A stretch of DNA of 64,000 bases from Pseudomonas sp. BGr12. GTDB lineage: Bacteria; Pseudomonadota; Gammaproteobacteria; Pseudomonadales; Pseudomonadaceae. The position numbers were made by a program, and so were the translations under genes. The stretch covers positions 1 through 64,000 of the forward strand of contig NZ_JALRNF010000015.1 in assembly GCF_030272895.1 (NCBI RefSeq). Reading direction: 5' to 3'. This document shows, one piece after another, positions 1-6,875 of this stretch (positions are counted from its first letter, which is position 1; each line of letters opens with the position of its first letter). Below the pieces are notes generated by a model that worked only from the letters and a program-made list of their open reading frames with translations, did not search any database and was not told where the DNA came from.

Positions 1-22
1 GATGCAGGAGCAAGCGGTTTTG

Positions 23-63
23 CCTACTTTTCCCAAGAGAAAAGTAGGCCGCCGTAAAGGCGG
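23..63. repeat. Tandem hairpin block at left edge
   Basis: Two adjacent inverted repeats. CCTACTTTTC (23-32) pairs perfectly with GAAAAGTAGG (39-48) around a 6-nt loop, followed directly by CCGCC/GGCGG (49-63). An open frame runs through it, but its composition does not look like a protein. It resembles a dispersed non-coding repeat of pseudomonads (inference from memory). The stretch 64-203 shows nothing else clear except the ribosome binding site of the next gene. Confidence 0.45.
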
Positions 64-203
64 AAGGGGCCGGCCGCCTCGCTGCATGGAATGGATAAGC
101 TCACAACCCAACACCCAACCCCAGCCCCCGCTCATGGGCTTTTACATGGTTCGGCGCTACTATCGGCAACGCTTTCCCTACAAAACAGACAACCAGGAAG
201 TTT

Positions 204-701
204 ATGGACAATCACCTGTTATCCGTTCAGGAACTGGCCGCCCCCGAGGGCGTCTGCTATGGCTGCGGCTGCTCCCACCCCAGCGGGCTGCACATTAAAA
301 GTCACTGGGACGAAGACGGCACGCACCTGATCTGCCGGCATTCACCCGACGGCACCTTTCTCGGCTGGCCGGGCCTGGTATATGGCGGCTTGCTGGCCAT
401 GCTGGTCGACTGCCATTCCAACTGGACGGCCATGGCCTGGCATTACCGTGCCGAAGGGCGCGAGCCGGGCAGCCTGCCGCGCATCGACTGCGTCACCGGG
501 CATCTGGGCCTGACCTACCTCAAACCCACCCCGATGGGCGTCGAGCTGCTGCTCAAGGCCCGGGTAGAGGGTGAGGTAGGGCGCAAGACCCGGGTGATCT
601 GCGAGGTCTGGGCCGGCGATGTACTGACCGTGAGCGCCGACTCGGTGTTCGTGCGGGTCGACACCGAGAAGCTCAAGCACAAGGCCCACGGTCAGGCCTG
701 A
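204..701 (+). CDS. PaaI-family hotdog-fold thioesterase
   Basis: A 165-residue protein of the PaaI/YbgC-like hotdog family, whose members hydrolyse acyl-CoA thioesters in the cytoplasm. The N-terminus has the Cys-rich CYGCGCSHPSGLHI segment common in this subfamily. A hotdog helix follows around residues 55-75 (GLVYGGLLAMLVDCHSNW) and a beta-sheet half with GHLGLTYLKPTP around residues 100-111. The length is normal for a single-domain family member. AGGAAG lies upstream of the ATG at a usable distance. The gene stands alone and converges on the M14 peptidase with only 6 bp between stops. The substrate cannot be read from the sequence. Confidence 0.85.
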   Translation: MDNHLLSVQELAAPEGVCYGCGCSHPSGLHIKSHWDEDGTHLICRHSPDGTFLGWPGLVYGGLLAMLVDCHSNWTAMAWHYRAEGREPGSLPRIDCVTGHLGLTYLKPTPMGVELLLKARVEGEVGRKTRVICEVWAGDVLTVSADSVFVRVDTEKLKHKAHGQA

Positions 702-707
702 GGCGTC

Positions 708-1856
708 TCAGCGCAAGCTGCCGGCCATCTGTCCGAGCACATCGAGCACAGCGCTGGCCAGGTCCTTGGAGCGCTGGCCGTTCCAGCCTGTTTTCTTGTC
801 GGGATTGTCGTCGTGGTCCTTGAACGGCATTTCCAGGGTCAGCGACAGGCAGTCGTAGGCCTGGCCGACGCTGTTGGCGCCCAGGGTCAGGTTGGCCTGG
901 CCGGGGGCCGAGCGCGGGTAGCCGTGTACCTGCTGGAAGTCGCGGGTGCGCTTGCACAGGTTGTCGCGGAAGGCTTGTTCCAGCGCTTCCAGACGTGGCG
1001 TGAAGCCGGGGTTGCCTTCGCAGCCAGCGGTGAATACATGGGGGATTTCCTCGTCGCCATGCACGTCGAGGAACATGTCGACGCCGTACTGCCTCATCTG
1101 CACCTGGGCGAACAGCACTTCGGGGCTTCTGTCGGTGCTTGCGTTCTGCCACGCGCGGTTGAGGTCCTGGCCGGCGGCGTTGGTGCGCAGGTGGCCGGCA
1201 ATCGCGCCATCGGGGTTCATGTTGGGGATCAGGTACAGGTCGGCGGCCTGCAACAACGCCTGCACGGTCGGGTCGTTGTGCTGCAGGCGATCGATTACGC
1301 CCTCCATGAACCATTCGGCCATGTGCTCGCCCGGGTGCTGCTGGGCAATGATCCAGATCTTGCGCTTGCCGGCGGCGCCATCGCCCACACGCAGCAACGG
1401 GATATCACGGCCTTCGACACTGCGCCCGGTAGCCAGCAGGTCGACGCCAGGCAGGTTGCGGGCGCGCTCGATCAGTTGATTGTGGCGGGCACGGCTATAG
1501 GGTTCGAAATAAGCGAACCACACCTGCGGTTGCGCGGCCTTGAGGCTGAAGCTGAGCGCCTTGCCGTCGAACTCGGTTGGCACCCGGAACCAGTGTTGCT
1601 GATCGTAGGAGGCCACGGCCTGGTAGCCTTTCCAGGCCTGGTTGTAGGACGACTGCCCGGCATTTTCCAGGATGAAGTGGTGGTCGTGTCCCTTGGTCAG
1701 GCCACTGACCTTGAAGTGAAACCACTGGAAGTGATCGCTGCGGGTATCAGGCCGAATCGCCAGGCGGGTACGGCTCGGGTCGCTGGCGTCGCTGATCAGG
1801 ATATTGCCGGAATCGAAGTCGCAATCGATATGCAGGGGGGACAGCGTCACAGTCAT
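708..1856 (-). CDS. M14-type cytosolic carboxypeptidase
   Basis: Zinc carboxypeptidase of the M14 family, bacterial cytosolic (CCP-like) branch. An N-terminal beta-rich domain (residues 1-120) precedes the catalytic domain. Zinc ligands are visible as HPGE in IIAQQHPGEHMAEW (near residue 170) and the second His in FLDVHGDEE (near 265). The catalytic Glu fits LTLEMPFKD near the C-terminus. There is no signal peptide, in line with a cytoplasmic role, perhaps trimming peptides or modified side chains. The ATG at 1856 is preferred over the overlapping GTG at 1859, because AGGAG (1868-1864) then has a 7-nt spacer. The natural substrate is unknown. Confidence 0.85.
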   Translation of the reverse strand: MTVTLSPLHIDCDFDSGNILISDASDPSRTRLAIRPDTRSDHFQWFHFKVSGLTKGHDHHFILENAGQSSYNQAWKGYQAVASYDQQHWFRVPTEFDGKALSFSLKAAQPQVWFAYFEPYSRARHNQLIERARNLPGVDLLATGRSVEGRDIPLLRVGDGAAGKRKIWIIAQQHPGEHMAEWFMEGVIDRLQHNDPTVQALLQAADLYLIPNMNPDGAIAGHLRTNAAGQDLNRAWQNASTDRSPEVLFAQVQMRQYGVDMFLDVHGDEEIPHVFTAGCEGNPGFTPRLEALEQAFRDNLCKRTRDFQQVHGYPRSAPGQANLTLGANSVGQAYDCLSLTLEMPFKDHDDNPDKKTGWNGQRSKDLASAVLDVLGQMAGSLR

Positions 1857-1904
1857 CACCAGGCTCCTGTAGAGTTGTTGTGAGGCTCACTCTACACGCC
1901 TGGC

Positions 1905-2417
1905 TCACGACCACAAACCGATTGCTGCCAATGCCGCCAGGCCCAGGCCGATGGCCACCGTGCAACCGCCCAGTGACAAGGCCGCGCGCGGCTGACGATA
2001 CCAGGCGTCGCGTCCCAGTTGCCGGGCCGGGGCGAGCAGGGTGCGCCAGCGCAGTTCCACGGCATGGAAGGCGTCGCGGTGCGCAGGGCTGGCATCCAGC
2101 CAGCGGCGAAAGTCGATACGCTCGCTGGCAGTGACCTGCGGGCTCTGCAGGCGCACGTACCATTGCCCGGCCAGGCTTGCCAGCGCATCGGGCTGCGGTT
2201 GGACGCTGTGCAGGGCCTGGTTCATGTAGCGCTCCACGGTCAGCGCGGACAGGCCCAGGCGCTCGGTGATGGCGGCGAAATCCAACTGGTCGAGGCGGCT
2301 GAGCAGGAATACCTGCTGGACACGGCGTGGCAGCTTCTTCAGTTGCTGTAGCTGGCTGTGGTCCGTCAGGTCGTGGGAATGGGGGTGATGCTCAAGGGGC
2401 AGCAACAGACGGGTCAT
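1905..2417 (-). CDS. Hybrid sigma-region-4 / FecR N-domain membrane protein
   Basis: A 170-residue protein with two parts of an iron-starvation signalling pair in one chain. Residues about 20-70 form a sigma-70 region 4 helix-turn-helix (LPRRVQQVFLLSRLDQLDF, then ITERLGLSALTVERYM). Residues about 80-130 match the FecR N-terminal DUF4880 domain (LAGQWYVRLQSP, then FRRWLDASPAHRDAF). The C-terminus is one hydrophobic helix (about 148-169). Sigma region 2 and the FecR periplasmic domain are both missing. AAGGAG sits 7 nt before the ATG, and a Fur-like box lies about 65 bp upstream. It may be a membrane-held regulator or a remnant; the intact frame argues against simple decay. Confidence 0.75.
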   Translation of the reverse strand: MTRLLLPLEHHPHSHDLTDHSQLQQLKKLPRRVQQVFLLSRLDQLDFAAITERLGLSALTVERYMNQALHSVQPQPDALASLAGQWYVRLQSPQVTASERIDFRRWLDASPAHRDAFHAVELRWRTLLAPARQLGRDAWYRQPRAALSLGGCTVAIGLGLAALAAIGLWS

Positions 2418-2480
2418 GTACAAGCTCCTTGCTGGTTGGGGGAGGGGGCGTCCTCCATGACGCAGGCCTAGCTTATTAGT

Positions 2481-2499
2481 AACGAGATTGATTCTCAAG
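2481..2499 (-). promoter_or_regulatory. Fur-like box upstream of sigma/FecR hybrid
   Basis: AACGAGATTGATTCTCAAG has the GAGA-N5-TCTC symmetry of Fur boxes and reads TTGAGAATCAATCTCGTT toward the hybrid gene, close to the usual TGAGAATNATTCTCA form. It sits about 65 bp ahead of the start at 2417, the expected place for iron repression of a FecI-type gene. It was identified by eye and not scored. Confidence 0.55.
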
Positions 2500-2601
2500 T
2501 GCTAAATCTGCAAAGCGTGCTATCGACCTTCACCGGGCGATATTCTTTTGCTATCATCGCGGCCATTCAAGCAACACCCGCCTTCATTAGCCTGAAGAGC
2601 C

Positions 2602-2632
2602 AAAAAAAAAGACCCGGCGAAAAAGCCGGGTC
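2602..2632 (-). terminator. Intrinsic terminator of prrF
   Basis: GACCCGGC (minus strand) pairs with GCCGGGTC around a short TTTTTC loop, and is followed by nine T residues (2610-2602). This is a textbook Rho-independent terminator that sets the 3' end of the sRNA. Confidence 0.9.
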
Positions 2633-2718
2633 AAAAACCGTGATTAGCCTGATGAGGAGATAATCTGAGAGTCCGACCTAAGGGCTGTCAGTTTATCCAA
2701 CCAGTCTCGCGACCAGTT
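2602..2718 (-). ncRNA. prrF: PrrF-type iron-responsive small RNA
   Basis: On the minus strand the predicted RNA begins AACTGGTCGCGAGACTGG. It carries the conserved PrrF core AGATTATCTCCTCATCAGG followed by CTAATCACGG, and ends in a GACCCGGC/GCCGGGTC stem plus a T run. These match the Pseudomonas PrrF1/PrrF2 family, about 115 nt long, which under low iron works with Hfq to repress mRNAs of iron-containing proteins such as sodB and aconitase (family knowledge). A well-placed promoter and a Fur box lie directly upstream. Pseudomonads usually carry two copies; only one is in this window, so it is not numbered. Confidence 0.92.
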
Positions 2719-2722
2719 GCAA

Positions 2723-2746
2723 GCAATAATAATCGTTATCATTTGC
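2723..2746 (-). promoter_or_regulatory. Fur box over prrF promoter
   Basis: The segment has near-dyad symmetry (GCAA at the left end, TTGC at the right end, core AATAATCGTTATCATT) and closely matches the Fur consensus GATAATGATAATCATTATC. It lies between the -35 and -10 of prrF and overlaps the -10, so Fur-Fe binding would block RNA polymerase. Confidence 0.85.
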
Positions 2747-2753
2747 AAGTCAA
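2726..2753 (-). promoter_or_regulatory. Sigma-70 promoter of prrF
   Basis: On the minus strand, TTGACT (2753-2748), a 16-nt spacer and TATTAT (2731-2726) lie 7 nt before the predicted first base at 2718. The promoter, Fur box and sRNA start agree with one another. Confidence 0.8.
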
Positions 2754-2863
2754 ATGAATTTTCTGCCATTCCGTAAAAAAATCTTACCGAATGCGCTCCC
2801 TCCTACAATGCACGGCACCGACGCCGTCATTGCCTCGACTGCTCACGTTATTCCACTGTTGAT

Positions 2864-3196
2864 TCAAGGCCGCAGATGATCGGCCGGCACGTGTTCGAGC
2901 AGGGTTCTGGCCATGTTGATCATGTGCACGACGGTCAGTGCCAGGTCCCTGGGCATGCCTTGCAGGCCATCGGCCGATTCGCAGGCGGTGGCCGCCGCAC
3001 AGCGCAGCAGCTGGGTGGCGCGTTCGGCGGCCTGGGCGTTGCTCAGGCTGCCATGGGGAACCATCCAGGGAGTGTCCGGAGGCAGGGCCGCGGGGACGGG
3101 GTTGAGGTAGAAATCCAGTGCACGCCGGGCGGCGTCGCTGCTGCTCAGGGCTTCGCTGTCCAGGTTGATGTCCATGTCGGGAAAGGTCGGTTTCAT
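2864..3196 (-). CDS. DUF6124 family protein
   Basis: A 110-residue protein. The segment ARRALDFYLNP near residues 22-32 matches the hallmark of DUF6124, a Pseudomonas-centred small family of unknown function (ALDHYLNP in most members). The rest is helical, with a C-terminal helix LALTVVHMINMARTLLEHV. The ATG at 3196 is chosen over one at 3211 because GGCAGGTAG precedes it. It diverges from the S24-like repressor, and the shared 130-bp gap holds candidate operator sites, so the repressor may control it. No signal peptide or membrane segment is visible. Confidence 0.7.
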   Translation of the reverse strand: MKPTFPDMDINLDSEALSSSDAARRALDFYLNPVPAALPPDTPWMVPHGSLSNAQAAERATQLLRCAAATACESADGLQGMPRDLALTVVHMINMARTLLEHVPADHLRP

Positions 3197-3276
3197 TCGG
3201 CTACCTGCCATAGAGGGTGGGGAATCGGATGTCTGGACTAACAATAATACGTAATGTAGTTGTCTCGGCTTTTTAA

Positions 3277-3294
3277 ATACTACAATTTGTGTAT
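3277..3294. promoter_or_regulatory. Candidate operator between divergent genes
   Basis: ATACTACAATTTGTGTAT is an imperfect dyad (12 of 18 positions symmetric) in the gap between the DUF6124 gene and the S24-like repressor. A related ATGTAGTTGT occurs at 3254-3263. Two similar sites in a divergent gap next to a CI-like repressor suggest autoregulation; this is inference. Confidence 0.35.
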
Positions 3295-3328
3295 TGAGCG
3301 TCCGGGAGCAGTCCGTATCGTGCCAGCG

Positions 3329-3991
3329 ATGGATAAATGGACTGATCTGGTCAAAGCCAGGATGCGTGAACTGAAGGTCACGCAGGAAAATCTCGCCGAA
3401 CGCATCGGGGTCACCCAGGGCGCCGTCGGCCATTGGTTGCGCGAGGAGCGCGAGCCCAAGCTGCGGGTGCTCAACCAGATCCTGGTGGAGGTGGGGCTGC
3501 CGCCGCTGCAGATGGTGTTCCCGGCTCGTACAGCGGAAGACAGTGGCACTTACTCGGTATCGGGCAATCCGACTACAGTGACTGGCGCTGATGGCCTACA
3601 ACACGAATTGTATTTTCGTTATCCCGTCCTGAGCTGGACAGGGCTGGACCTTGGGTCTTTGCCTGCGGACGCGGTGCGCCAGTCGACCGATTATCAGGCG
3701 CAAGGGCCGGCCTTCTGGTTGCGGGTGGAGGGCGATGCGATGACGGCGCCACTAGGGGTGAGTGTGCCGGAGGGCATGTTGATCCTGGTGGACAGTGGTG
3801 TAGCGGCTGCGCCAGGCAAGCTGGTGATCGTGCGGGCTTCTGGCAGCATGGCGACGACCTTTCGCCAGCTGATCGAGGAGGGTGGTCAGCGTTATCTTAA
3901 ACCGCTCAATCCGACCTACCCGAAAACCCTGTGCACCGAGCAGTGCGAAGTGGTCGGTGTGGTAGTGCAGGCCTTGATGAAATTCCTGTAG
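3329..3991 (+). CDS. LexA/CI-like repressor with inactive S24 domain
   Basis: A 220-residue regulator with an N-terminal Cro/CI helix-turn-helix (residues 5-55, LKVTQENLAERIGVTQGAVG) and a C-terminal LexA/PrtR-like S24 domain. In the family, self-cleavage needs Ser in GDSM and Lys in a TFKQL-type motif. Here the motifs read GDAM (codon GCG at 3738-3740) and TTFRQL, so both catalytic residues are replaced. Nothing resembling an Ala-Gly cleavage site is obvious in the linker. It therefore probably cannot be induced by RecA-mediated cleavage. The ATG at 3329 lacks a good ribosome site; a GTG at 3320 is an alternative. The stop codon lies inside a REP sequence. No phage genes are nearby. Confidence 0.8.
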   Translation: MDKWTDLVKARMRELKVTQENLAERIGVTQGAVGHWLREEREPKLRVLNQILVEVGLPPLQMVFPARTAEDSGTYSVSGNPTTVTGADGLQHELYFRYPVLSWTGLDLGSLPADAVRQSTDYQAQGPAFWLRVEGDAMTAPLGVSVPEGMLILVDSGVAAAPGKLVIVRASGSMATTFRQLIEEGGQRYLKPLNPTYPKTLCTEQCEVVGVVVQALMKFL

Positions 3992-4091
3992 GAGCGGGCT
4001 TGCCCCGCGATGAGGCCGGCACAGGCTTCACCGCAGGTATCGCCCAGCGTTGGCCACGGTGCGGCCAATCGCGGGGCAAGCCCGCTCCCAC
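3988..4091. repeat. REP pair (REPIN)
   Basis: Two copies of the Pseudomonas REP palindrome with core GAGCGGGCTTGCCCC, inverted relative to each other (3988-4010 and 4069-4091), separated by 58 bp that can themselves pair in part. The TAG of the upstream repressor lies within the first copy. It sits between convergent genes. Confidence 0.9.
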
Positions 4092-4102
4092 AGCGGAGCG
4101 AC

Positions 4103-6058
4103 TCAGGCCTCGTCCAGTTCCACCAGCACCGCGCCTTCACTGACCATTTCGCCTTCCTGGCAGAACAGCGCCTTGACGGTCCCTGCCTGGGAAGCGCGGA
4201 TGCTGTGTTCCATCTTCATCGCTTCCAGTACCACTAGCGGCGTACCGGCTTCTACCGCCTGGCCGACTTCCACCAGCACACGCACGATGCTGCCGTTCAT
4301 GGGCGCGCCCAGGCCACCGTGATGGCTGTGGCTGGCATCGGCTTCGGCAATCGGGTCGTAAGGGGTCACCGTGTGCAGTTCGCCGTCCCATTGCAGGTAC
4401 AGGGCGTCGCCACGGCGGATGGCCAGGTGCCGGCGGCGCAGGCCGTCGTGCTCGGTCATCAGGTGCTCGCCGTCGAGCTTCAGGGTCGGCGCTGCGCCCT
4501 GCACCAGGCTGATGGCCTGGGCCTGGCCATTGCAGTTCAGGTGCAGGCTGACTTGCGCCGGCACGCCTGCGCGGAAGCCGCTGCTGGCAGCCCAGGGCGA
4601 ATGGCGATCATCGCTGCGCGGTTGTGCGGGCTGGCTCTGGATGTAGGCTTCACCCGCCGCCTGCCAGAAATCGGCCGGCAGTGCCTCGCTGGCAGGCAGC
4701 AGTTGCTCCTGGTAGCGCGGAATGAACCCGGTATCCAGCTCCGCCTCGGCAAAGGCCGGGTGGGCAAGGATGCGCCGCAGGAAGGTGATGTTGGTTTTCA
4801 CCCCGCCAATGGCGAATTCATCGAGCATCGCCAGCAGGCGCAGGCGCGCCTGTTCGCGGGTCTGGCCCCAGGCGATCAGTTTGCCCAGCATCGGGTCGTA
4901 GAAGGGCGAGACGTTGTCGCCTTCGCTGACGCCGCTGTCGACCCGACGGCCTTCGCCCGGCGCCGATTCGCGGTACAGCGCCAGGCGTCCGGTGGCGGGC
5001 AGGAAGTCGTTGGCCGGGTCTTCGGCGTACAGCCGCACTTCAATGGCGTGGCCGTCCAGGGGCACTTGATCCTGGCTGATCGGCAGCGGTTCGCCGCAGG
5101 CCACGCGGATCTGCCAGGCGACCAGGTCCAGGCCGGTGATGGCCTCGGTGACCGGGTGCTCGACCTGCAGGCGGGTGTTCATTTCCATGAAGAAGAATTC
5201 GCCGCGGGCATCGAGGAGGAACTCCACGGTACCGGCACCGACATAGCCGATGGCCTGGGCCGCCTTGACCGCCGCCTCGCCCATGGCCTGGCGCTGGGCG
5301 CTGCTCAGGCCCGGGGCCGGGGCTTCTTCGACGACTTTCTGGTGGCGACGCTGGATCGAGCAATCGCGCTCGTTGAGGTACAGGCAATTGCCGTGCTGGT
5401 CGGCGAACACCTGGATCTCCACGTGGCGTGGCTTGAGTACGTACTTTTCCACCAGCATGCGCGAATCGCCGAAGGACGATTGCGCCTCGCGCTGGGCCGA
5501 GGCCAGGGCTTCGGCCAGCTGGCTTTCGCTCTCGACCACCTTCATGCCCTTGCCGCCACCGCCGGCGGTGGCCTTGAGCAGCACCGGGTAGCCGATCTTC
5601 TCGGCGGCGGCGCGGAAGGTTTCCAGGTCCTGGGCTTCACCGTGATAGCCCGGCACCAGCGGCACGCCGGCTTTTTCCATCAGGGCCTTGGCGGCCGACT
5701 TGCTGCCCATGGCGTCGATGGCGCTGGCCGGTGGGCCGAGGAAAATCAGCCCGGCCTGCTCGATGGCGCGGGCAAAGCCTGCGTTCTCGGAGAGAAAGCC
5801 ATAGCCCGGGTGGATGGCCTGGGCGCCGCTGGCCTTGGCCGCCGCCAGCAGCTTGTCGATGTCCAGGTAGCTTTCGCTGGCCTTGGCGCCACCGAGGTCG
5901 ACACGGATATCGGCCTCGCGGCTGTGCCGGGCCTCACGGTCGATGGCGCTGTGCACGGCGACCGTGGTCAGGCCCAGGGCCTTGGCGGTGCGCATGACCC
6001 GGCAGGCGATCTCGCCACGGTTGGCAACCAGCAGGGTGGTCAACGGGGTGCGGCTCAT
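4103..6058 (-). CDS. liuD: Methylcrotonyl-CoA carboxylase, biotin-containing alpha subunit
   Basis: A 651-residue biotin carboxylase plus biotin carrier subunit. The order is a pre-ATP-grasp domain (LLVANRGEIACRVMRTAKALG), ATP-grasp (GGGGKGMKVV near 165), biotin carboxylase C domain, and a C-terminal biotinyl domain with the acceptor lysine in EAMKMEHS near residue 615. With LiuB it carboxylates 3-methylcrotonyl-CoA to 3-methylglutaconyl-CoA in leucine breakdown. Sequence alone could also fit a propionyl- or geranyl-CoA carboxylase; the neighbouring isovaleryl-CoA dehydrogenase and hydratase decide for leucine. The start overlaps the liuC stop as ATGA, pointing to translational coupling. It is the last gene of the operon. 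Confidence 0.92.
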   Translation of the reverse strand: MSRTPLTTLLVANRGEIACRVMRTAKALGLTTVAVHSAIDREARHSREADIRVDLGGAKASESYLDIDKLLAAAKASGAQAIHPGYGFLSENAGFARAIEQAGLIFLGPPASAIDAMGSKSAAKALMEKAGVPLVPGYHGEAQDLETFRAAAEKIGYPVLLKATAGGGGKGMKVVESESQLAEALASAQREAQSSFGDSRMLVEKYVLKPRHVEIQVFADQHGNCLYLNERDCSIQRRHQKVVEEAPAPGLSSAQRQAMGEAAVKAAQAIGYVGAGTVEFLLDARGEFFFMEMNTRLQVEHPVTEAITGLDLVAWQIRVACGEPLPISQDQVPLDGHAIEVRLYAEDPANDFLPATGRLALYRESAPGEGRRVDSGVSEGDNVSPFYDPMLGKLIAWGQTREQARLRLLAMLDEFAIGGVKTNITFLRRILAHPAFAEAELDTGFIPRYQEQLLPASEALPADFWQAAGEAYIQSQPAQPRSDDRHSPWAASSGFRAGVPAQVSLHLNCNGQAQAISLVQGAAPTLKLDGEHLMTEHDGLRRRHLAIRRGDALYLQWDGELHTVTPYDPIAEADASHSHHGGLGAPMNGSIVRVLVEVGQAVEAGTPLVVLEAMKMEHSIRASQAGTVKALFCQEGEMVSEGAVLVELDEA

Positions 6059-6873
6059 GGGCGCGGCTCCTTGTTCGACGGCTCGGTCTGCCAGGCCGGG
6101 GTGCGTTTTTCCAGGAAGGCGCGCAGGCCTTCCTGGCCCTCGGGGCTGACCCGGATGCGGGCAATGGCGTTTTCGCAGTAGCGACGCAGGGCCGGGGTCA
6201 GTTCACCGTGGCCCACTTCACGCAGCAGCTCCTTGCTGGCGCGCATGGCCTGGGGGCTGTTCTGCAGCAGGTTGTCGATCCATAGTTCGACCTGTTGCTC
6301 AAGCTCCGCCGCCGGGTAGGCTTCGGCCAGCAGGCCCAGCTCGCGGGCACGCTCGCCGCTGAAGCGCTCGGCGGTCAGGGCATAGCGGCGTGCGGCGCGC
6401 TCGCCCATGGCCTGCACCACGAACGGGCTGATCACCGCCGGGGCCAGGCCGATGCGCACCTCCGACAGACACAGTTGCGCTTCCAGGCTGCCGATGGCCA
6501 TGTCGCAGCAGCTGATCAGGCCCAACGCACCGCCGAAGGCCGCGCCCTGGACTACGGCCAGGGTCGGCACCTTGAGCTTGGCCAGGTTGTACATCAGCTC
6601 CGCCAGTTCGCGGGCGTCATCCAGGTTGGTGTTGTAGTCCAGGGCCGCCGACTGCTGCATCCAGGCAAGATCGGCCCCGGCGCTGAAGTGCCGGCCACGG
6701 CCGCGCAGCAGGACGAAACGCAGCCCGGCGTCCTCACCGATCTGGTCGATCGCCAGGATCAGTTCACGGATCATCTGCGCGTTGAAGGCGTTGTTCTTGT
6801 CTTCCCGGCTCAGCCACAGGGTGGCGAAACCACGGGGGTCCTTGATCAGTTCAAGGGTAGTGAAGTCGCTCAT
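6055..6873 (-). CDS. liuC: Methylglutaconyl-CoA hydratase
   Basis: A 272-residue crotonase-fold enzyme. The oxyanion-hole segments are visible as HFSAGADLAWM near residue 63 and GAAFGGALGLISCCDMAI near residue 110. In the liu operon this enzyme hydrates 3-methylglutaconyl-CoA to HMG-CoA. The ATG at 6873 gives the standard crotonase length; a longer frame upstream is not needed. It starts two bases after the liuB stop and ends in a 4-bp overlap with liuD. A generic enoyl-CoA hydratase would look much the same; the assignment rests on operon context. Confidence 0.88.
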   Translation of the reverse strand: MSDFTTLELIKDPRGFATLWLSREDKNNAFNAQMIRELILAIDQIGEDAGLRFVLLRGRGRHFSAGADLAWMQQSAALDYNTNLDDARELAELMYNLAKLKVPTLAVVQGAAFGGALGLISCCDMAIGSLEAQLCLSEVRIGLAPAVISPFVVQAMGERAARRYALTAERFSGERARELGLLAEAYPAAELEQQVELWIDNLLQNSPQAMRASKELLREVGHGELTPALRRYCENAIARIRVSPEGQEGLRAFLEKRTPAWQTEPSNKEPRP

Positions 6874-6875
6874 GG

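Noticed and set aside
2..298. Open frame through the left-edge hairpins overlapping the thioesterase gene
   Set aside because: It overlaps a clear gene in another frame and is built from inverted repeats and low-complexity Arg/Pro/Gln codons; treated as repeat DNA.
4319..6181. A 620-codon open frame antisense to liuD
   Set aside because: Shadow of liuD, crosses its start and end, no ribosome site and no recognisable domain.
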